The notes beneath the pieces were generated by a model. The model saw only the letters and a list, made by a program, of their open reading frames with translations, was not told the origin of the DNA and searched no databases. A DNA stretch of 64,000 nucleotides, from the NCBI GenBank assembly GCA_020284085.1, contig JACEVL010000831.1, positions 124,001-188,000 on the forward strand. The letters are read 5' to 3'. Below, piece by piece: positions 60,415-64,000 of this stretch (positions are counted from its first letter, which is position 1; every line of letters begins with the position of its first letter). A program made the translations under genes and the position numbers. The DNA is from Aporrectodea caliginosa. Taxonomy: Eukaryota > Annelida > Clitellata > Crassiclitellata > Lumbricidae.

Positions 60415-63400
60415 CTGAAGACAATAACAACAGAATTTTGTCATCATCTCACACTGCACCAAATAGTTGTTAATGAAACAACATATTTATTTTAAAACTT
60501 GTGCTGTTATTCTTAATATCATGCAAATTCTAAACAGTCAGTAGATTTGCAGAATAAGAATTAAGATTTATAAAGAAAGGCATCAAACTATTTATTTATG
60601 CTGTGTACATGTATTTCTTGAATTTACATGGCAGCTCATCAAAGCTGCATCACAGTGCATGAAGCTTTTGTAGAAACTACTGACTGAAGCTGATACTTAG
60701 TCTACAGGCAAATTCAATATAATGAATAATCATATAAAATAATAAAATACAACAGGACAAGCCACTGAGTAGGTAGGCACATACGTGAAAGATCCACCCT
60801 GAAACTCCTCTGGCTTCAGCTTCCCAGCACGAGCACGGGCTGCCAGATCCTACAAAAAAGAAACAACCATTAGCGACAACATATAACATTATGAGATGGC
60901 AAGTGATGGAGATTTATGTACTAAGAATCATCCCAACCAAGATTCAACAGGAACAGACAAGAAATACGCCTAAACACAGAGTTCGAATCACTCAAACACC
61001 ACATTTGAATTTTTAAAACCAACATTTTTGACAAAATCCAGTTGCAGCATGCCATCACAAAATAAGTATCACACGAACTACTGCAAACAATTAATTGAGG
61101 CCTCGTCTGTGAAACTGCTAACTGCTTGGAATGTACATCTCATGCGACATCTGATCCAAAGCTGTGGAATTCACTCTGTCAATTCTTTGATGTCATTCAG
61201 GTCCAAACTTAAGACTCATCTCTTTCAACTTGCATATCCACCCTAGCCTGGCTTCTGGTTTCTCTCTTATCTATTGGATTTCGACCTGGCATTTCCAATT
61301 AATTATGAATTTAATTGCGATATCAGTCCACGCAAACATCAATTGATGTTTTTGGTAACAACATAATAAGTCATTACATTAGATATTAGATCAGATTAGA
61401 GACAGTTCACCGTAAAAATCCATCTAGAAAAGTATGAGAATGATTCATCTATGGCTGTTAAGAACAAGTGAACTGCTGGTACTTACTTTCACCCGAAGTG
61501 AGATTTCCTCCACACCTAGACCAATGGCATCTTTGACGATGGGTGTGATCAGTCCATTGTCTGTAGCCACAGCGACACAGATATCGATGTTGCTCAACAA
61601 CCTAGGTCCTTCACCGCTCCATACAGCATTCACCTGAGGTACTTTCTGAAAAGAAACTCACTTTGGTTAACCTGCAGGCATAACTAAGGAAAATACCAAA
61701 TAATTATTAGTCAAGTAAACTCAGGAAATTTAAACAGCAGAATGATATCATCGCTAACAAGCAAGCAATCTAAAATCCATCTTTAGACCAATTAAACCAA
61801 ATAACAACACATAATTCAGCCTCCACCTCTTTACACGAGATTTTAAAAAACGAAGTTGAAATGTTAATGAATAAATTCGAAGTCCATCAGATTTTAGAGC
61901 ACCTCTGAGTAGTTATCTTCAAGAGGCACTGCATAAATGAATGGAGCATCTGTAGAGCACATTTCATTAAGACACAACATGCAATGGAGCACAGTTAGTG
62001 AACAAGATCCCAACTTCAGTTCATCTTTAGAAACTGATTTCATTGTAATGCAACCTCAGTAAACATGGCCCTTAACTGACATACAAAAGGATGGCACCTC
62101 ATAGTACATTTATAATGATCATAATCCAGTAAAAGCACAGCATTCCGCCAAGAGTATTCACCTGTAATGCTACAGCTGCTGCCTTGATGATGAAGTCATT
62201 AACACCAACTTTCACACCACCAGCTACAAGTACACAGATATATTATACAGAGAATGCTTGTGAGACTATTAAAATGTACAAGTTATTAATCTTTTCATAC
62301 AAGCACATAAACACAAGCCGTAAAATTAACAAATGCATAACCTTAAAAATGCTTTAGGCATCTATATCATCCTTATCTGAAGGAACAAAATGGCTCAACA
62401 CACAAAGAAAAACATATTCTATTCTTAGCAATCCCTTTGCACAGGCAAGTCCAAAGACACCATACTACACTGGAACCTTCTTCTTAGATATCCATACCAA
62501 GACAGTCTTATGACAGTTTGTTCTGAAGTTGATTTATGGTAATAATTTGCAATAAATGTTCTTAACCACAACATGCTGCTACATGAGAAATCTCATTATA
62601 CAGAAGCACACAGTAGAGACTCTAGTCTAAAGTCCCTTGCCTCAAGAGGCAACCATGCTACTTCATTTTCTTTGCCTCGTAAGCAGTCCTCTACCTCACC
62701 ACCTGATCTTCCCACTGACACAGTAAGGTCAGTGTATTCATTATATCCGAGTTGGCAATGAGCACACGTGGAGCCGAAATTTCAAAACAACTGTCTGCCC
62801 TGATAGGGACTTGAACCACAACCTCTCAACTGACAGTCTAGCATGTTAACCACTAGACTATTGCACACCCTGATAATGATTTATGTAATGATTATACGAC
62901 CACTAACTTCCAGTATAAATATACCCAGAATTATGAAAGAATTAGCACATTGCTCGTACCTAAGAGATCCTTTCGAACTTGTAAAAGGTTGCCCAAATTA
63001 CAGTTAATTGAGCTACACGAGTGTGGAATTGTTGTCTAAACAAACAAACAAATTTTAAAAAACTCTTTCAGACAGGCATTTAAAAATGGAACAGCATTAA
63101 CATTTATTTTACAAACTGTCAGTAACTTGAATAAAATTAACATATAAGATATATAATATGATGCAAAACTAAATTACATTTTTCATAAAATGGGTATCAG
63201 ATCCCAGCAATGTAACTCAGAACAGAGTAAAAAAAGATTATCAGACAAATCTATGTAAGAAGTGACAAGTCATAATTATAAAAACACCTTTACCATTTTC
63301 ATTGTTCAATGTTCATAGACAGCCTGCACACTGCAACTAATCCACACCTTTACACAAATACTGACTGAATGCCATTGGCACACACCATTGTAGCAGAAGC

Positions 63401-63945
63401 CTTATAGCATTTGAAACATCACTCAACCAAAATCCTCTCCTCATTCACACACTAAACTGAACATCACATGAAATGCATTCTGCATAACCTTGCCTTGGAC
63501 AGAGTAAGTCGCTTGGCAATGACCGATCTCATCGTTGTCAGCTCAATATCTGTGAAGGTGGCAGCATCTGAAGGTCCCTTGGGGGCTTTGGAGGGCTTTG
63601 AAGGGGCTGGCTTGGCGGCTGGAACTGGCTGAACATTTTCTGCTTTGGCAGGCAGTGGTTCCGCATGAACGGGTGCAGGCTTCAGCTGATTGGTTTCAAT
63701 ATACTTCAACACATCTCTGAAGGACAATAGAGATTAGCAGTCAGCAAACAGACAATAACAGCAAAAAGAAAGCAATTGCAAAGTTTTACTAATGTTACTC
63801 TGTGATTGAATTTTGATTGTCTATAGGTAAACACCATACAATGCCTCAATCTCAAGAGTAAAGCTCCATATCCCTAGTTGAATGTAGGGCAAGCGCTTAC
63901 TTCCTGCTCTTCAGCCCCTTCCCAGCAATTAACAAATCCTGAGGT
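60138..63945 (-). CDS. PDHX: PDHX, E3-binding protein (protein X) of pyruvate dehydrogenase complex, 3' part, seven exons
   Basis: E3BP anchors dihydrolipoamide dehydrogenase (E3) to the mitochondrial pyruvate dehydrogenase core. Seven exons join in frame into 301 visible residues. In order: the end of the peripheral subunit-binding domain ([19 protein letters not shown]), an Ala/Pro/Lys-rich linker ([20 protein letters not shown]), then the acyltransferase-like domain ([102 protein letters not shown]). Where catalytic E2 has DHRVVDG this protein has DARMVDD, with the catalytic His and the Gly replaced, as in PDHX. The start and lipoyl domain lie beyond the right edge. Chosen over DLAT by this lost motif. 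Confidence 0.93.
60785..60849 (-). CDS. PDHX: PDHX exon f
   Basis: 65 nt. Acceptor TTTTTTGTAG, donor GTATGT. Encodes [20 protein letters not shown] then F and two bases, matching KKARDGKLLPEEYQGGSF of the family. Confidence 0.93.
61030..61260 (+). mobile_element. LINE 3' fragment in a PDHX intron
   Basis: The plus strand reads a degraded KLWNSLC.. and [16 protein letters not shown], the post-RT C-terminus of L2/CR1 LINEs, antisense to the gene. Confidence 0.6.
61487..61645 (-). CDS. PDHX: PDHX exon e
   Basis: 159 nt, phase 0 at both ends. Acceptor TTTCTTTTCAG, donor GTAAGT. Encodes [40 protein letters not shown] and [13 protein letters not shown], strongly family-like. Confidence 0.95.
62162..62223 (-). 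CDS. PDHX: PDHX exon d
   Basis: 62 nt. Acceptor CTTGTAG, donor GTGAAT. Encodes [20 protein letters not shown]; the two leading bases complete Ala with exon c. Corresponds to the [11 protein letters not shown] block of the family. Confidence 0.92.
62630..62872 (-). mobile_element. SINE family A in a PDHX intron
   Basis: AAAGTCCCTTGCCTC, AGAGGCAACCATGC, TCACCACCTGATCTTCCCAC, CGAGTTGGCAATGAGCACA, CTGCCCTGATAGGGACTTGA (B box region) and CTAGCATGTTAACCACTAGA follow the family order, inverted. Same transcriptional orientation as PDHX. Confidence 0.78.
62960..63035 (-). CDS. PDHX: PDHX exon c
   Basis: 76 nt. Acceptor GTTTGTTTGTTTAG, donor GTACGA. Encodes [20 protein letters not shown] then RKDLL, matching the [20 protein letters not shown] segment of vertebrate PDHX. 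Too short to show as an ORF. Confidence 0.9.
63494..63716 (-). CDS. PDHX: PDHX exon b (linker and start of acyltransferase-like domain)
   Basis: 223 nt. Acceptor CCTTCAG. The exon ends ..TLSK in AAG before GCAAGG, a GC donor. Encodes [16 protein letters not shown], the Pro/Ala/Lys linker, and [20 protein letters not shown]. Confidence 0.9.
63901..63945 (-). CDS. PDHX: PDHX exon a (end of E3-binding domain)
   Basis: 45 nt. Acceptor GTTGTAG, donor GTAAGC. Encodes [14 protein letters not shown] plus two bases (AA) that join exon b's A to give Lys. Reads [11 protein letters not shown], the GTGP.GR..K.DVL type ending of the subunit-binding domain. Confidence 0.78.
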
Positions 63946-64000
63946 CTACAACACAAGGCCGAAATATCACAGGATACGTGTTGCTTAGATCTCAGCTTAA

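Noticed and set aside
63469..63493. GT donor five bases after the GC donor of PDHX exon b
   Set aside because: Joining it to exon c shifts the frame and reaches a stop within the exon.
60138..63945. DLAT (catalytic E2) instead of PDHX
   Set aside because: The HxxxDG catalytic motif is absent (DARMVDD), and the segment order fits E3BP better.

Overview
The window is animal nuclear DNA: genes split into small exons with GT-AG introns, dense SINE, LINE, hAT and Ty3/gypsy relics, and abundant microsatellites. The gene families (ephrin, PDHX) and the repeat flavour (tRNA-head SINEs, L2/CR1-like LINE 3' ends, hAT MITEs) suggest a marine invertebrate, perhaps an echinoderm or another non-vertebrate deuterostome. 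That taxonomic guess is weak. Nothing looks bacterial or organellar.

Two cellular genes can be reconstructed exon by exon, both on the minus strand. (1) An ephrin gene occupies about 7.4-56.9 kb. Six coding exons (56486-56649, 15111-15246, 10037-10211, 9338-9439, 8489-8581, 7427-7755) join in frame to 999 nt, or 332 residues. The product has a signal-anchor/signal peptide, a complete ephrin receptor-binding domain with the four conserved cysteines, a long Ser/Thr-rich stalk and a short hydrophobic C-terminus of GPI type. Intron 1 is about 41 kb and holds most of the mobile DNA. (2) The 3' two-thirds of a PDHX gene (E3-binding protein, protein X of the pyruvate dehydrogenase complex) occupies 60138-63945 and runs off the right edge. 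Seven exons give 301 visible residues, and one intron needs a GC donor.

Layout: 1-4.7 kb holds the 3' part of a Ty3/gypsy element whose single ORF joins Gag and protease directly to the integrase C-terminal half, without RT or RNase H; a putative 3' LTR starts at 4019. 4.7-7.4 kb holds a LINE fragment and MITEs. 7.4-15.3 kb holds ephrin exons 6 to 2. 15.23-16.05 kb is a decayed tandem array made of copies of the exon-2 splice acceptor region. 16-56.5 kb is intron 1, with hAT elements and MITEs (several with perfect 8-bp target duplications), an unclassified nested DNA transposon at 40961-42112, a dispersed SINE family, LINE fragments, and a 40/80-bp higher-order tandem repeat at 54.7-55.3 kb. 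56.5-57 kb is ephrin exon 1 and its promoter (two CACGTG boxes, CCAAT boxes). 57-60.1 kb is intergenic. 60.1-64 kb is PDHX.

The two genes are not functionally linked as far as the sequence shows: one encodes a cell-surface Eph-receptor ligand, the other a mitochondrial matrix subunit. They are consecutive genes on the same strand, separated by about 3.2-3.5 kb.
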